NCBI GenBank assembly: GCA_964385405.1
Contig: CAYLOT010000009.1
Coordinates: forward strand, 30,451 to 94,450
Source: CAIZGX01 sp964385405
GTDB lineage: Bacteria; Bacteroidota; Bacteroidia; Flavobacteriales_D; Sanyastnellaceae
Direction of reading: 5' to 3'
DNA: 64,000 nucleotides
Below the pieces are notes generated by a model. It was not told the origin of the DNA, did not search any database, and saw only the letters and a program-made list of their open reading frames with translations. The position numbers were made by a program, and so were the translations under genes. Shown here in pieces: positions 53,003-62,466 of the stretch. Numbering within the stretch: the first letter of the stretch is position 1; the number at the start of each line of letters is the position of its first letter.

Positions 53003-54189
53003 AATTTCTTCAGATTTGTCAGAAACCTCCCCTCCCATTAACCGACGGTGGTTGCATTGCTTTTCACTCACTCACTACCGGGTTAATTCAGGCTGGTCAT
53101 AGCGTTAAGGTTTTCACCCTTTTTACTGACAAGCATGATTTTCTTCCGGAAACAATGCCCGAAGACTATGTACAGAAAACAGACATCGAAGGCGTTTACG
53201 TAGACACGAACATGAATTTGGTAGATGTCTATTGCAACTTCATGACACGTGACCCTTATAACCTAAGCCGTTTTTTCTCCGTAGACGTAGACATAAGACT
53301 AACGCGTTTGCTTCAAAAAGAAAAATACGACTGTATTATTCTCGAAAGTATTTTCACAACGCCATACCTTTCAACTATTCGTAGAAATGTCAACACGAAA
53401 GTTGTCCTTCGATCGCATAATATTGAACACCAAATTTGGAACAAACTCGCTGTAGGAGAAAAGAACTTTTTCAAACGCGTTTATCTCGCCTACCTAAGCA
53501 AGAAATTATACAAAGCTGAAATAGAAGCATGGCGGAGTGTAGACGGCATTGCCTGCATTAGTTGCGACGATCTTCAATTCACGCAAGCACTTTCGCAAAA
53601 ACCATCCTATCTCCTGCCCGTGGCCATGCCTGTTCAAGAGCCCGTTGAAATGAAGGGGAACGAGCTTAAAGTTTACCACATAGGCTCCATGGATTGGATG
53701 CCGAATTTGGAGGCAATTAATGGTTTTATTGAAAATACGCTTCCAACTGTTCTCAAGGAATTCCCCGATTTCGAGTTTCACATCGCAGGAAGGAAAATGC
53801 CTGCAACACTTCACAATAAAAAAATCCGAGGAATTGTCTCATGGGGGGAAGTAGAAAACGCGGAGGCATTTGCACGGAAGTTTCAAATTATGCTTGTACC
53901 ATTGCAATCAGGCTCTGGTATTCGAATTAAAATTCTCGAAGCTTTTGCAATGGGAATTGCTGTAATCTCAACAGAACAAGGAATACGAGGAATAGACGTG
54001 GAAGACGGTAAAGAATATTATCGAGCAGAAACTCCAAATGAATGGATCAACGCCCTTCGGGCCTTGCAAAATCCTACTGAACGTGCTCGAATAGGAAAGA
54101 ACGCACAACAATTCATGGAGGAATCTTACAGCAATTCAAAGATTATTCACCCCTTTATTCAATTCATTAAATCAATTCCGAAAAGATGA
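52999..54189 (+). CDS. GT4-family glycosyltransferase
   Basis: 396 residues of the GT-B fold. N-terminal acceptor domain (about 1-190; SLTTGLIQAGHSVKVFTLF) and C-terminal nucleotide-sugar domain (about 200-390), with the GT4 motif VYHIGSMDWMPNLEAINGF, HIAGRKMP, and LQSGSGIRIKILEAFAMGIAVISTE in segments. It probably adds a sugar to lipopolysaccharide or a surface glycan, in accord with the preceding LPS export gene. The ATG overlaps that gene's stop, and its own stop overlaps the next start, giving a chain of ATGA junctions. Donor and acceptor unknown. Confidence 0.9.
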   Translation: MKFLQICQKPPLPLTDGGCIAFHSLTTGLIQAGHSVKVFTLFTDKHDFLPETMPEDYVQKTDIEGVYVDTNMNLVDVYCNFMTRDPYNLSRFFSVDVDIRLTRLLQKEKYDCIILESIFTTPYLSTIRRNVNTKVVLRSHNIEHQIWNKLAVGEKNFFKRVYLAYLSKKLYKAEIEAWRSVDGIACISCDDLQFTQALSQKPSYLLPVAMPVQEPVEMKGNELKVYHIGSMDWMPNLEAINGFIENTLPTVLKEFPDFEFHIAGRKMPATLHNKKIRGIVSWGEVENAEAFARKFQIMLVPLQSGSGIRIKILEAFAMGIAVISTEQGIRGIDVEDGKEYYRAETPNEWINALRALQNPTERARIGKNAQQFMEESYSNSKIIHPFIQFIKSIPKR

Positions 54190-55349
54190 AACTCGTAGTG
54201 CTCACTTCAAGGATTCCGTATCCGCTGGAAAAGGGAGACAAGCTGCGCATCTTCCACCAAATAAAGCATCTTGCTAAATCTCATCAAATCTGTCTCATTT
54301 GCCTGAATGAAAAATCAGATAAGATAGACACCTCTGCCCTCGAAGATTTGGTTACTGAATTGCACATTGTGCCTTTAGCGAAATGGAGAATTCCCTTTCG
54401 CCTCTTCTTCGCCATTTTTCATAATCTGCCTTTTCAAGTAGAGTATTTCCTTGAAAGGAAAAACAAAAAAAAGATTGAAGCGATCATTCAAGACTTCAAT
54501 CCGAATCACATTTATTGTCAACTAATTCGAACCTCTGAATACATCAAAGATCTTTTTCAATTCGACAAAACGATTGATTACATGGATGCATTCAGCGCTG
54601 CAGCCATGCGAAGAGCAAAAACAGAAAAAGGATTTCAGAAATTATTTTGGATGATCGAGAACGAACGAGTAAAAAAATACGAGCGAAGTATCTACGATTA
54701 TTTCAATCAGCATTCAATCATTACCGAGCAAGATCGAAATCTTTTGGCTATTCCTTCCAATAAGAAAATTTCTATTGTTCCCAACGGAGTAGACACGGGC
54801 TATTTTAAGAACTCAAACATGGCCAAAAAATACGACATCGTATTCGCAGGAAACATGAATTACCCACCGAATATTGCTGCAGCTGTTTTTCTTGTTGAAG
54901 AAATTCTTCCAAAATTAAAAGCTCAATTCCCCAATGTATCCGTGCTAATTGCGGGTGCTAACCCTTCTGCTGATGTACTGAATTTGGCTAGCGACCGTGT
55001 TACTGTGTCAGGTTGGATGAACGACATTCGTGAAGCTTATTGCGAATCGCGTGTGTTTGTTGCCCCCATGTTCATTGGAGCGGGAATGCAAAATAAAATC
55101 CTCGAAGCCATGTCAAGTGAGCTTCCCGTAATAACAACAACGCTCGCTGCAGAGGCTTTTAAAGAAAAAGAACTTTCCACAGTCATTGAAGCAAACTCAA
55201 GTTTTGAATTCGCTAAGGCAATTCAATACTATTTGCTGAATGAAGGAGCTCAAGTTTCCGACGGAAGGAAAAACAGAATTTACGTGGAAGAAAAATACAG
55301 TTGGAAAATCAGCAATCAAAAACTAGAGCAATGCATTTCAAATCAATAA
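54186..55349 (+). CDS. GT4-family glycosyltransferase (second)
   Basis: 387 residues, related to the preceding gene, but with SRIPYPLEKGDKLRIFHQIKHLA at the N-terminus, as in the TIGR03087/PEP-CTERM-sugar family of GT4 enzymes. The C-terminal half has YDIVFAGNMNYPPNIAAAVF, VLIAGANPS and APMFIGAGMQNKILEAMSS, typical of a nucleotide-sugar site. It follows by ATGA overlap. Likely a surface-polysaccharide or LPS-core transferase. The 3' end overlaps by 19 bases with the start of the PhoD-like gene. Confidence 0.9.
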   Translation: MKLVVLTSRIPYPLEKGDKLRIFHQIKHLAKSHQICLICLNEKSDKIDTSALEDLVTELHIVPLAKWRIPFRLFFAIFHNLPFQVEYFLERKNKKKIEAIIQDFNPNHIYCQLIRTSEYIKDLFQFDKTIDYMDAFSAAAMRRAKTEKGFQKLFWMIENERVKKYERSIYDYFNQHSIITEQDRNLLAIPSNKKISIVPNGVDTGYFKNSNMAKKYDIVFAGNMNYPPNIAAAVFLVEEILPKLKAQFPNVSVLIAGANPSADVLNLASDRVTVSGWMNDIREAYCESRVFVAPMFIGAGMQNKILEAMSSELPVITTTLAAEAFKEKELSTVIEANSSFEFAKAIQYYLLNEGAQVSDGRKNRIYVEEKYSWKISNQKLEQCISNQ

Positions 55350-56629
55350 TCGCATTCTTTATTTGCTTCACAACCTTGCAATTTTTCGCGCAATCAGAAA
55401 TTGTCATGCTAGGACATGTGGGGCAGCGCAATGCCGAAATATGGATTCATTGGCCGAATGAAGACGAAAACGTTTCACTTCAATACTCGAATCCAAAAAG
55501 TGACGGCGGAAAGATTTCATTCTCTGTTTCGAAAGAGAGTCATCTCAACAACAAGATCATTCTTTCCGCACTTCAACCCGGAACAACATATACTTACTTC
55601 TTTAAGAGCAAAAGTTTTCAGACGAAGGTTTACGAATTCACTACACAAGAACTCTGGCAATGGCGTAAAGATGCGCCCGATTTTTCCATTGCTTTTGGAA
55701 GTTGTGCATATGTAAACGACCCTGAATTCGATAGACCTGGCAAGGCGTACGGACAAGCAGACTCTATTTTCAATGTCATTTCCGCGTTGAAGCCAAACGC
55801 CATGATTTGGGGTGGAGATAATATTTACTTGCGCGAGGGCGACTTTGAAACTCAAGAAAATATGGTAAATCGCTATATCAAAGCACGAGAGGTTCCTTCC
55901 ATTCAAAAATTACTTTCCACCTGTCCGCAATATGCCGTTTGGGACGATCATGATTTCGGTCCGAACGACAGTCACTCTTCCTTTCAACATAAAAAAGAGA
56001 GCTTAGCCGCATTCAAAGGAATGTGGAGCAATTCGAATTATGGATTTTCCAAAAATGAAAACAACTGCATCACAGGTAAAGTAAGTTTAAATGATGTAGA
56101 TCTTTATCTAATGGACAATCGTAGTTTCAGAATACCACCAGGGACCGAAGGCCTTACCCCACAAATGCTGGGAAAAGAACAGATTCACTGGTTAATCGAA
56201 GATTTGAAATCTAGCAAGGCCTCGTTTAAATTAATTGCAATTGGCAGTCAGGTTCTTTCTTCTGTTGCCGACTTTGAGAATTACGCGAACTACGCAGAAG
56301 AAAGAAATTACTTACTCGATCTTCTTGCGAAGAATAACATTAAAAATGTTGTTTTCTTGACAGGAGACAGACATTTCTCAGAACTCTCCGAATTGAAGTT
56401 GAATGGTAACCTTCGTGTTCTAGATGTTACCGCATCACCCCTTACAAGCAAGCCCTATAGTAATAGCAAAGAAATAAATTCCAATCGTGTTGAAGGAACA
56501 TTTCTTGGAGAACAAAACTTTGCTCATTTAACTCTCACCGGAAATTCAAAAGAAAGAACACTTGTCATTGCCCTAGTTGATAAGAATGGTAAAACCTGCT
56601 GGAAAAAATCCTACGCGATAGAGAAGTAA
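55331..56629 (+). CDS. PhoD-like secreted phosphatase/phosphodiesterase
   Basis: 432 residues from the ATG at 55331, which gives a signal peptide (FKSIIAFFICFTTLQFFAQS); the gene thus begins inside the previous one. An N-terminal fibronectin-like domain (about 20-115) is followed by a metallophosphatase domain (about 130-420): AFGSCAYVND, MIWGGDNIYLREGDF, YAVWDDHDFGPNDS and FLTGDRHFSEL, the PhoD metal-ligand series. The enzyme frees phosphate from diesters or monoesters in the periplasm or outside; the typical PhoD cofactor is calcium and iron. No T9SS tail is seen. Placement after two glycosyltransferases suggests co-transcription. Confidence 0.88.
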   Translation: MHFKSIIAFFICFTTLQFFAQSEIVMLGHVGQRNAEIWIHWPNEDENVSLQYSNPKSDGGKISFSVSKESHLNNKIILSALQPGTTYTYFFKSKSFQTKVYEFTTQELWQWRKDAPDFSIAFGSCAYVNDPEFDRPGKAYGQADSIFNVISALKPNAMIWGGDNIYLREGDFETQENMVNRYIKAREVPSIQKLLSTCPQYAVWDDHDFGPNDSHSSFQHKKESLAAFKGMWSNSNYGFSKNENNCITGKVSLNDVDLYLMDNRSFRIPPGTEGLTPQMLGKEQIHWLIEDLKSSKASFKLIAIGSQVLSSVADFENYANYAEERNYLLDLLAKNNIKNVVFLTGDRHFSELSELKLNGNLRVLDVTASPLTSKPYSNSKEINSNRVEGTFLGEQNFAHLTLTGNSKERTLVIALVDKNGKTCWKKSYAIEK

Positions 56630-56700
56630 AAAACTTAATCCTTTATTTGCGAATAGTTTAATTGGATTTCGTATCTTTAAAACACCTTTACAAGTTTTAT

Positions 56701-57081
56701 ATGAGCAAAATTCAATTCGAACTAGAATATCTCGTGCACAGCTCTGCACATATCTTGTACAATTGCATCAGTAATCCAAGTAGCTTGGAAGAATGGTTCG
56801 CCGATTCTGTAAATCAAAAAGGGGAAACCTTCTTGTTTAAATGGGATAACGAAGAAAGAAAGGCCAAGCTTTTATCTACAAAAAAGAACCAATACGTTAG
56901 ATGGCAATGGGACGAAACTGAATTCGCAAACACCTTCTTCGAATTGCGCATTAAAGTTGACGAAATGACCAATGAAGTAGCTCTCATTATCACAGATTTC
57001 TGCGAGTCTGATGATGAAGTTGATGCTCGAATGCTCTGGGATTTGGCTATTGATGATTTGCACCGTGTCATAGGAAGATAA
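56701..57081 (+). CDS. START-like domain protein of Bacteroidota
   Basis: 126 residues from the ATG at 56701; an earlier TTG at 56662 is not supported. It is a small helix-grip/SRPBCC-type domain: IQFELEYLVHSSAHILYNCISN, LEEWFADSVNQKGETFLFKW, then strands and a long C-terminal helix (EVDARMLWDLAIDDLHRVIGR). These proteins of unknown function bind hydrophobic ligands or partner proteins. A near -7 box (TATCTTTA) lies shortly upstream. It is cytosolic, and stands between phoD and the GWxTD gene. Confidence 0.82.
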   Translation: MSKIQFELEYLVHSSAHILYNCISNPSSLEEWFADSVNQKGETFLFKWDNEERKAKLLSTKKNQYVRWQWDETEFANTFFELRIKVDEMTNEVALIITDFCESDDEVDARMLWDLAIDDLHRVIGR

Positions 57082-57134
57082 TCAATTCGTATTCTTATTA
57101 TTTTTTTCTTCGTTTCGTTCGCATCTTTGCAACC

Positions 57135-58595
57135 ATGAGACAAATACTCCTTATTATTTCATGTTTGTTGCTCTCGTTGAATTCACTCGCCATTCGTGTC
57201 TTCATCGACCACCAAACTTTTTATAACTCTGAAACCGGCCCATACCTTGAGGTTGTTTTTTCCTTCGAAGGAAAATCAATGAAAACTTATAAAAACGCAG
57301 AAGGTCAATACATTGCTCAAGCCAAATGTAATGTATTCATATCAAGAGGCTCCCAAGTTTATCAATTTGCAAAGTTCAAAGCCAGCAGCACTCCTTCTAT
57401 TCTTCCGAAAGCAACTGATTTCATGTCGGTAGAAAGATTTGCTTTGGAAGATGGCACATATAATCTTTCAATAGAAATATTCGACGCAAATGACTCTGTT
57501 TCTTCACCCCTCACTCACACTGAAACCATAGAAATTTCTCATCTTACTGAAGGTTGTTTTTTTTCTGACATCGCTTTTGTAAGCGCTTTTACCAATACCA
57601 TTCAAGAAAATGCATTCAGTAAAGCAGGTTTTGACCTAATTCCATATGTATCTAACTATTATCCTACTTCTTTAGACGGATTAATATTGTATGCAGAGCT
57701 ATATAACTCGAGAAAACTTCTTGGTAAAAAAATAAGTTTCGCCTATTCCGTTGGTCTGACAGATGCACTTCAGATTGAGATTCCAAACACAAAGAGAATT
57801 ATTCGAGCGGAAGCCGATGAAGTATTGCCTATTCTTCACACCATTGACATAAGCAATCTCATCACCGGAGATTACAAGGTGAAGCTCGAAATGCTCGACC
57901 GCGAGGGAAAAGTAGTTTGTACCCAATTTCGAAATTTTACCAGAAACAAGATTTTAGAAACTGCTTACACTCCCCCATCCAGCCTCGATATTTCAAACAC
58001 ATTCGTTGCTCGCTATACCAATAGCGATTCACTTTACGCTCACATTCAATCTTGTTTACCTATCGCAGAAAGTGTTGAAAGAAACACCATTGATAACATC
58101 TTGAAGACTGTAGATTTAAAAACACGTCAAAGCTTTATGTATACGTTTTGGTATCGCAGAAATTCAGCTAATCCCGAAAAAGCATGGAATGAATATTACA
58201 AAGATGTGCTTGCCGTTCAAAAAGAGTTTGGAACTCGAATTAAAGCCGGATGGCAAACAGATCGAGGTCGTGTTTATTTGCAATATGGAAAGCCTAGCAC
58301 TCGAGTGGTTCGTAACAATGACCCTGACTATTGGCCATTTGAAATTTGGCATTATTACACGACAAATACAGGGCTAAGAGATCGAAGATTTCTATTTTAC
58401 AACACTAGTTTGAATTTAGATATGGAGATTCTTCATACAGACCTTCCGAATGAAACGAAAAATTATGACTGGAAAAATTTAGTTCGCTCAAGGCAAATGA
58501 ATGATCCTGCTTCAACGGGCAGAATCGGAAACAATCAAAATCAAGATCCATACAGCGGCGATGAATTAGAAGATCTTTGGTACAATCCTCATTAA
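57135..58595 (+). CDS. GWxTD-domain protein
   Basis: 486 residues with a signal peptide (about 1-19; ILLIISCLLLSLNSLA). Residues ~20-280 form beta-rich modules (FRNFTRN, VFIDHQTFYNSETGPYLEV). Residues ~300-440 contain the name-giving motif in RIKAGWQTDRGRVYLQYGKP, followed by YWPFEIWHYY and DRRFLFYNTS. GWxTD proteins are widespread in Bacteroidota, are periplasmic and their function is unknown, with frequent links to gliding or T9SS genes. A CATCTTTG box (one mismatch to TAnnTTTG) ends 5 bases before the ATG. Confidence 0.88.
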   Translation: MRQILLIISCLLLSLNSLAIRVFIDHQTFYNSETGPYLEVVFSFEGKSMKTYKNAEGQYIAQAKCNVFISRGSQVYQFAKFKASSTPSILPKATDFMSVERFALEDGTYNLSIEIFDANDSVSSPLTHTETIEISHLTEGCFFSDIAFVSAFTNTIQENAFSKAGFDLIPYVSNYYPTSLDGLILYAELYNSRKLLGKKISFAYSVGLTDALQIEIPNTKRIIRAEADEVLPILHTIDISNLITGDYKVKLEMLDREGKVVCTQFRNFTRNKILETAYTPPSSLDISNTFVARYTNSDSLYAHIQSCLPIAESVERNTIDNILKTVDLKTRQSFMYTFWYRRNSANPEKAWNEYYKDVLAVQKEFGTRIKAGWQTDRGRVYLQYGKPSTRVVRNNDPDYWPFEIWHYYTTNTGLRDRRFLFYNTSLNLDMEILHTDLPNETKNYDWKNLVRSRQMNDPASTGRIGNNQNQDPYSGDELEDLWYNPH

Positions 58596-58599
58596 TGAA

Positions 58600-59640
58600 A
58601 TGACTCCCGCAAAAAACATTGCCGTTGTCATTCTCAATTGGAACGGAGCAAAATATCTTAAGCGCTTTCTGCCATCTGTTATCGGAAATTCTCCCGATGC
58701 AGATGTTATTGTTGTAGATAACCATTCAACGGACGACTCTATTGACCTGCTTCATACCCATTTTACAGATGTTCAAACGATAGTTCTCGAAAAGAATTAT
58801 GGCTTCGCTGAAGGCTATAACAAAGGACTACAAAATTTAGATTACGAGTATTTTGTATTATTGAATAGCGATGTTGAAGTGCCCAAGAATTGGCTATCTC
58901 CTCAAATCTCCTTTCTAGATTCTGATCCGAAACTTGTTGCATGCGCCCCGCTTATATTAAGCCATGCAGAGCAAGATTGCTTCGAATATGCAGGCGCTGC
59001 AGGAGGATATCTCGATAAAGATGGATTTGCATTTTGCGCAGGAAGAATCTTCTATGCATTCGAAAAAAACACCGGTCAATACAACACAAACCGCGAAGTG
59101 TTTTGGGCCAGTGGAGCAGCGCTGACCATTAAATCTTCAGCATGGAAAGAAGTAAGTGGATTCGACGGAACCTTCTTCGCACACATGGAAGAAATTGACT
59201 TGTGCTGGAGATTGAAAAATCGCGGATATAAAATTGGTGTTTGTGGCGAGGCAAAAGTGTATCACATTGGCGGAGGAACTCTCGACCGCCAGAGTTCCTT
59301 CAAAACCTATCTCAACTTTAGAAACAATCTTTTTCTCTTGTTGAAGAATCACCGCTCTTCTGCTCTATTGCCTTTCATTTTCAGAAGAATGATATTAGAT
59401 GGAATTGCAGGTATTCGTTTTTTAACTGAAGGTAATTTACCCTATTTCTTCGCAGTACTGAAAGCACATTTTCACTTCTACTCGAAATTTTTCTACTACA
59501 TAAAGCTTCGAAAAGCTGAAAAAAAATTCTGGAAAACACCAAACTTATGCGGCCAATACCGAGGCAGCATCTTGGTTTCCTTCTTTTTGAAGCATAAACA
59601 TAATTTTCAGCAATTAGATTCCAAGCTATTTTCCGAATAA
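58600..59640 (+). CDS. GT2-family glycosyltransferase
   Basis: 346 residues. The GT-A fold has VVILNWNGAKYLKRFLPS at the start, VIVVDNHSTDDS, the DxD-type metal site in FVLLNSDVEVP, and a catalytic region AHMEEIDLCWRLKNRG. This is the rhamnosyltransferase-like GT2 class with C-terminal hydrophobic segments (about 250-300) for membrane attachment. It adds sugar to a surface glycan or LPS. It starts 4 bases after the GWxTD stop; an upstream ATG at 58595 is closed by a stop two codons later. comEC follows 12 bases after. Confidence 0.92.
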   Translation: MTPAKNIAVVILNWNGAKYLKRFLPSVIGNSPDADVIVVDNHSTDDSIDLLHTHFTDVQTIVLEKNYGFAEGYNKGLQNLDYEYFVLLNSDVEVPKNWLSPQISFLDSDPKLVACAPLILSHAEQDCFEYAGAAGGYLDKDGFAFCAGRIFYAFEKNTGQYNTNREVFWASGAALTIKSSAWKEVSGFDGTFFAHMEEIDLCWRLKNRGYKIGVCGEAKVYHIGGGTLDRQSSFKTYLNFRNNLFLLLKNHRSSALLPFIFRRMILDGIAGIRFLTEGNLPYFFAVLKAHFHFYSKFFYYIKLRKAEKKFWKTPNLCGQYRGSILVSFFLKHKHNFQQLDSKLFSE

Positions 59641-59652
59641 AACCGGAAAATC

Positions 59653-61596
59653 ATGCTTGCCTTTATTCGTAAAGCGCCTTTGGTGCTCATCTGTCTTTTC
59701 TTCGTTTCTGGAATAATTCTCTCCTTTGAATTTGACTTGCATTCATTCGAATTCAGTTATTCGTTTTTTCTAATTCTTGTAATTGCAATTTGGCTAAATC
59801 TGAAAAGAAAACTTCCGATTTTTCAAACTATCGCTATTCTATTACTCTCTTTTCTATGTGGAATTATTACCGTAATCAATTTTAAAAACCGTTCATTCGA
59901 TTTTCCAAAGGGTAAAGTTCAAGTTCAATTTTATATTGAAAAAAAACTTCGTGCGAACCAATACATTGGAACTTTTGCTGAACATGATTTTCTGGTTGAA
60001 ATTGAAAAAAACGACTCGCTTCAAACAAGCGACGAACTAATTGTCATTGGTGAATTTGAAGAAATACAACCTCCCAAACTTCCATGGCTTTATAATCAAA
60101 AGAAACAAATGCTATCGAATGGAATAACACATAAACTTAAGGTGATACAGGTAAACACAACTATTGAGCACAACGAAACGCCGTGGCAATTCCTTCCGCA
60201 AAAAATACAACTTCGACTTCATGAAAAAATAACTTCAGCAATTCCAGACACATCTGCAGCTGCTATTCTTTCAGCACTCTTACTCGGAGAAACGAGTTTG
60301 CTCTCAAAGAATATTACAGCTGATTATTCTGTAGCTGGTGTCGTGCACATTCTTGCAGTATCTGGCATGCACGTCGCACTTATTTACGAACTCATTCTTT
60401 TCATCCTGAAATTAGTCTTTCGAAAGAAACGCAAATGGCTCACCTTTCTTCTGGCCATGAGTTTACTATGGGGCTACGGAGCAATTACTGGATTCTCGGC
60501 AAGCGTGGTCAGAGCTTGTTGCATGTTTTCGTTTTTCGTATTATCAGACTGCTTTCTGCTTTCACGAAATACCGGCAATACGATTGCCGGATCCACATTG
60601 CTCATTTTATTTTTCCAACCCTTTCTCATATTCAATCTTGGGTTTCTACTTTCGCTTTCTGCTGTTCTTGGCATTGTCGTCATTCACCCGCTTGTCATGC
60701 GATTGTGCTACACCGAAAATAGAATCGGCTATTACCTCATCTCTTCTACAAGCATATCGGTATCCGCCACAATAACAACATTGCCCATTACACTTTATAT
60801 CTTTCACTCCTTCCCTACTTATTTCATAGCCGCTAATCTCATTTTAGTTCCTTGGTCAACAATAATTATGTATTTAGGAATCGCCTTTATGTTCCTTTCC
60901 GACATTCCAATACTTGGAGAAAGCATCACTTTCTTGCTAAACGTTTCAACTACAAGTATGAATCAATTCATTCACCTCGTTCATCTATTACCAAAAGCTC
61001 AAATTTCAAGCATCAATTTCAATCAAGAACAGCTTGTTTTTGCTTATCTGATAATTATTTTCGCTCTACTGTATGTGTTTTTCAAATGGAAAAACACCCT
61101 TCACTTATCTGGAATTGCGACTTTGATTTTTATCTGTTCTTGTTATGAGGCACCTACAAAATCAAGTTATCTGTTCACTTATTACCAATCCAATTTACTC
61201 TTGATATCAACCGAAAAAGAAATCATCCTGGCTTGCAATAACGATTCACTCTCGCACAAGTATTTAATGAAGTTAAATAATTGGAAATGTCAGCAAAACC
61301 GAACCTCACAAATCATTCGAACTGTGCCGTTTCCTACTTTTTTCCAATTGACTGAAAACGAAAAAAGCACACGAATCGGAACCTTTCCGACAAATAAAAA
61401 GGCTGACATTCTCTTGCTGAATGAAGATTTGAAAAAACAAGCAATTGACTCTACCTTTTTAAATGAATTTCAAACTGAAAAAATTCTCCTTGGAAAAGGA
61501 GTATCAAAAAATAAGCGGGAGAAAATACAAACTCTTTTAAACGAGCGAAACATTTCAATTCAAGACATTCAAAGCCATCCGTTCATTATAAAATAA
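59653..61596 (+). CDS. comEC: ComEC/Rec2-family DNA uptake channel
   Basis: 647 residues, about ten transmembrane helices. N-terminal part is DUF4131-like (about 1-150), then the Competence domain with HILAVSGMHVALIYELILF and GYGAITGFSASVVRACCMF, the core signature; FLLSLSAVLGIVVIHPL follows. ComEC forms the inner-membrane channel for transforming single-stranded DNA. The C-terminal metallo-beta-lactamase-like domain seen in Bacillus is absent; only a ~130-residue remnant without HxHxDH remains, a form common in Bacteroidota. It follows the GT2 gene and precedes HMG-CoA lyase with 15 bases between. Confidence 0.9.
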   Translation: MLAFIRKAPLVLICLFFVSGIILSFEFDLHSFEFSYSFFLILVIAIWLNLKRKLPIFQTIAILLLSFLCGIITVINFKNRSFDFPKGKVQVQFYIEKKLRANQYIGTFAEHDFLVEIEKNDSLQTSDELIVIGEFEEIQPPKLPWLYNQKKQMLSNGITHKLKVIQVNTTIEHNETPWQFLPQKIQLRLHEKITSAIPDTSAAAILSALLLGETSLLSKNITADYSVAGVVHILAVSGMHVALIYELILFILKLVFRKKRKWLTFLLAMSLLWGYGAITGFSASVVRACCMFSFFVLSDCFLLSRNTGNTIAGSTLLILFFQPFLIFNLGFLLSLSAVLGIVVIHPLVMRLCYTENRIGYYLISSTSISVSATITTLPITLYIFHSFPTYFIAANLILVPWSTIIMYLGIAFMFLSDIPILGESITFLLNVSTTSMNQFIHLVHLLPKAQISSINFNQEQLVFAYLIIIFALLYVFFKWKNTLHLSGIATLIFICSCYEAPTKSSYLFTYYQSNLLLISTEKEIILACNNDSLSHKYLMKLNNWKCQQNRTSQIIRTVPFPTFFQLTENEKSTRIGTFPTNKKADILLLNEDLKKQAIDSTFLNEFQTEKILLGKGVSKNKREKIQTLLNERNISIQDIQSHPFIIK

Positions 61597-61599
61597 GAA

Positions 61600-61607
61600 T
61601 ACCTTTG
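61600..61607 (+). promoter_or_regulatory. -7 box TACCTTTG abutting HMG-CoA lyase start
   Basis: Exact TAnnTTTG ending 4 bases before the ATG at 61612. A transcript from here would have almost no leader. No clear -33 TTTG is present. Confidence 0.45.
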
Positions 61608-61611
61608 CACT

Positions 61612-62466
61612 ATGAATCGCGAATTGTATTTAACCGAATGTCCACGCGATGCCATGCAAGGCATAGCTACTTTCATTCCAACAGAAAAGAAAGTTCAATA
61701 CTTAAATCATCTGTTGTCGCTTGGATTTGACCGTTTAGACTTTGGATCATTCGTAAGTGAGAAAGCAATTCCGCAATTAAAAGACACCCGCGAAGTATTG
61801 AGTCAGTTAATCGACTCTCCCACTAAGCTCTTGGCAATCGTTGCGAATGAACGTGGTGCAGACGAGGCGTTAACCCATGAACGTATTGAATTTATTGGTT
61901 ATCCTTTCTCAATCAACAACACCTTTCAACTTCGAAATACAGGTAAGAGCATAGAAGAAAGTCTTTCGGTTCTACAATCCATTCAGAAAAAAACATCCGA
62001 TAAAAACAAAAAACTTGTGGTATATCTCAGTATGGCCTTTGGAAATCCATACGATGAAATTTGGGATGAAGAAATTGCAACATCATTTGCAAACCGAATG
62101 GTGAATGAATTTGGTGTTTCAGAAATCATGATGTCCGACACCATTGGAAGTGCGACTCCGAAAAGTATTTCGCAACTGTTCAAGGCCACTCAATCCCTTT
62201 CAAACTGCCTTGTTGGCGCTCATCTTCATTCGCGATATGACAATGCTACAAGCAAAATTCAATCGGCCTACGACAACGGATGTCGAAGATTTGACGGCGC
62301 TTTCGGGGGATTTGGCGGATGTCCAATGGCTAAAGATGAATTGGTTGGAAACATGCCCACGGAGTTGTTGTTACAGTTTTCAGAAACCGTATTAAATGAT
62401 TCTCGAGTTTCGTCTGAGACAATACTTGAAACTCTTCAGCTGTCGAGTAATACGATGAATCATTAA
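61612..62466 (+). CDS. mvaB: Hydroxymethylglutaryl-CoA lyase
   Basis: 284 residues. It splits HMG-CoA into acetoacetate and acetyl-CoA, the last step of leucine breakdown. Family motifs: LYLTECPRDAMQGI (metal-binding acid), FGSFVSEKAIPQ, ISMSDTIGSATPK, GAHLHSRYDN (metal-binding histidines), and GAFGGFGGCPMAKDELVGNMPTE with the catalytic cysteine. It is cytosolic. Enoyl-CoA hydratase at 30 kb and IcmF at 17.5 kb in the same window point to branched-chain acid use. Convergent with the aldo/keto reductase gene, with overlapping stop codons. Confidence 0.94.
   Translation: MNRELYLTECPRDAMQGIATFIPTEKKVQYLNHLLSLGFDRLDFGSFVSEKAIPQLKDTREVLSQLIDSPTKLLAIVANERGADEALTHERIEFIGYPFSINNTFQLRNTGKSIEESLSVLQSIQKKTSDKNKKLVVYLSMAFGNPYDEIWDEEIATSFANRMVNEFGVSEIMMSDTIGSATPKSISQLFKATQSLSNCLVGAHLHSRYDNATSKIQSAYDNGCRRFDGAFGGFGGCPMAKDELVGNMPTELLLQFSETVLNDSRVSSETILETLQLSSNTMNH

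Noticed and set aside
59653..61596. ComEC truncated by mutation
   Set aside because: Lack of the metallo-beta-lactamase domain is common in Bacteroidota and the frame is intact.
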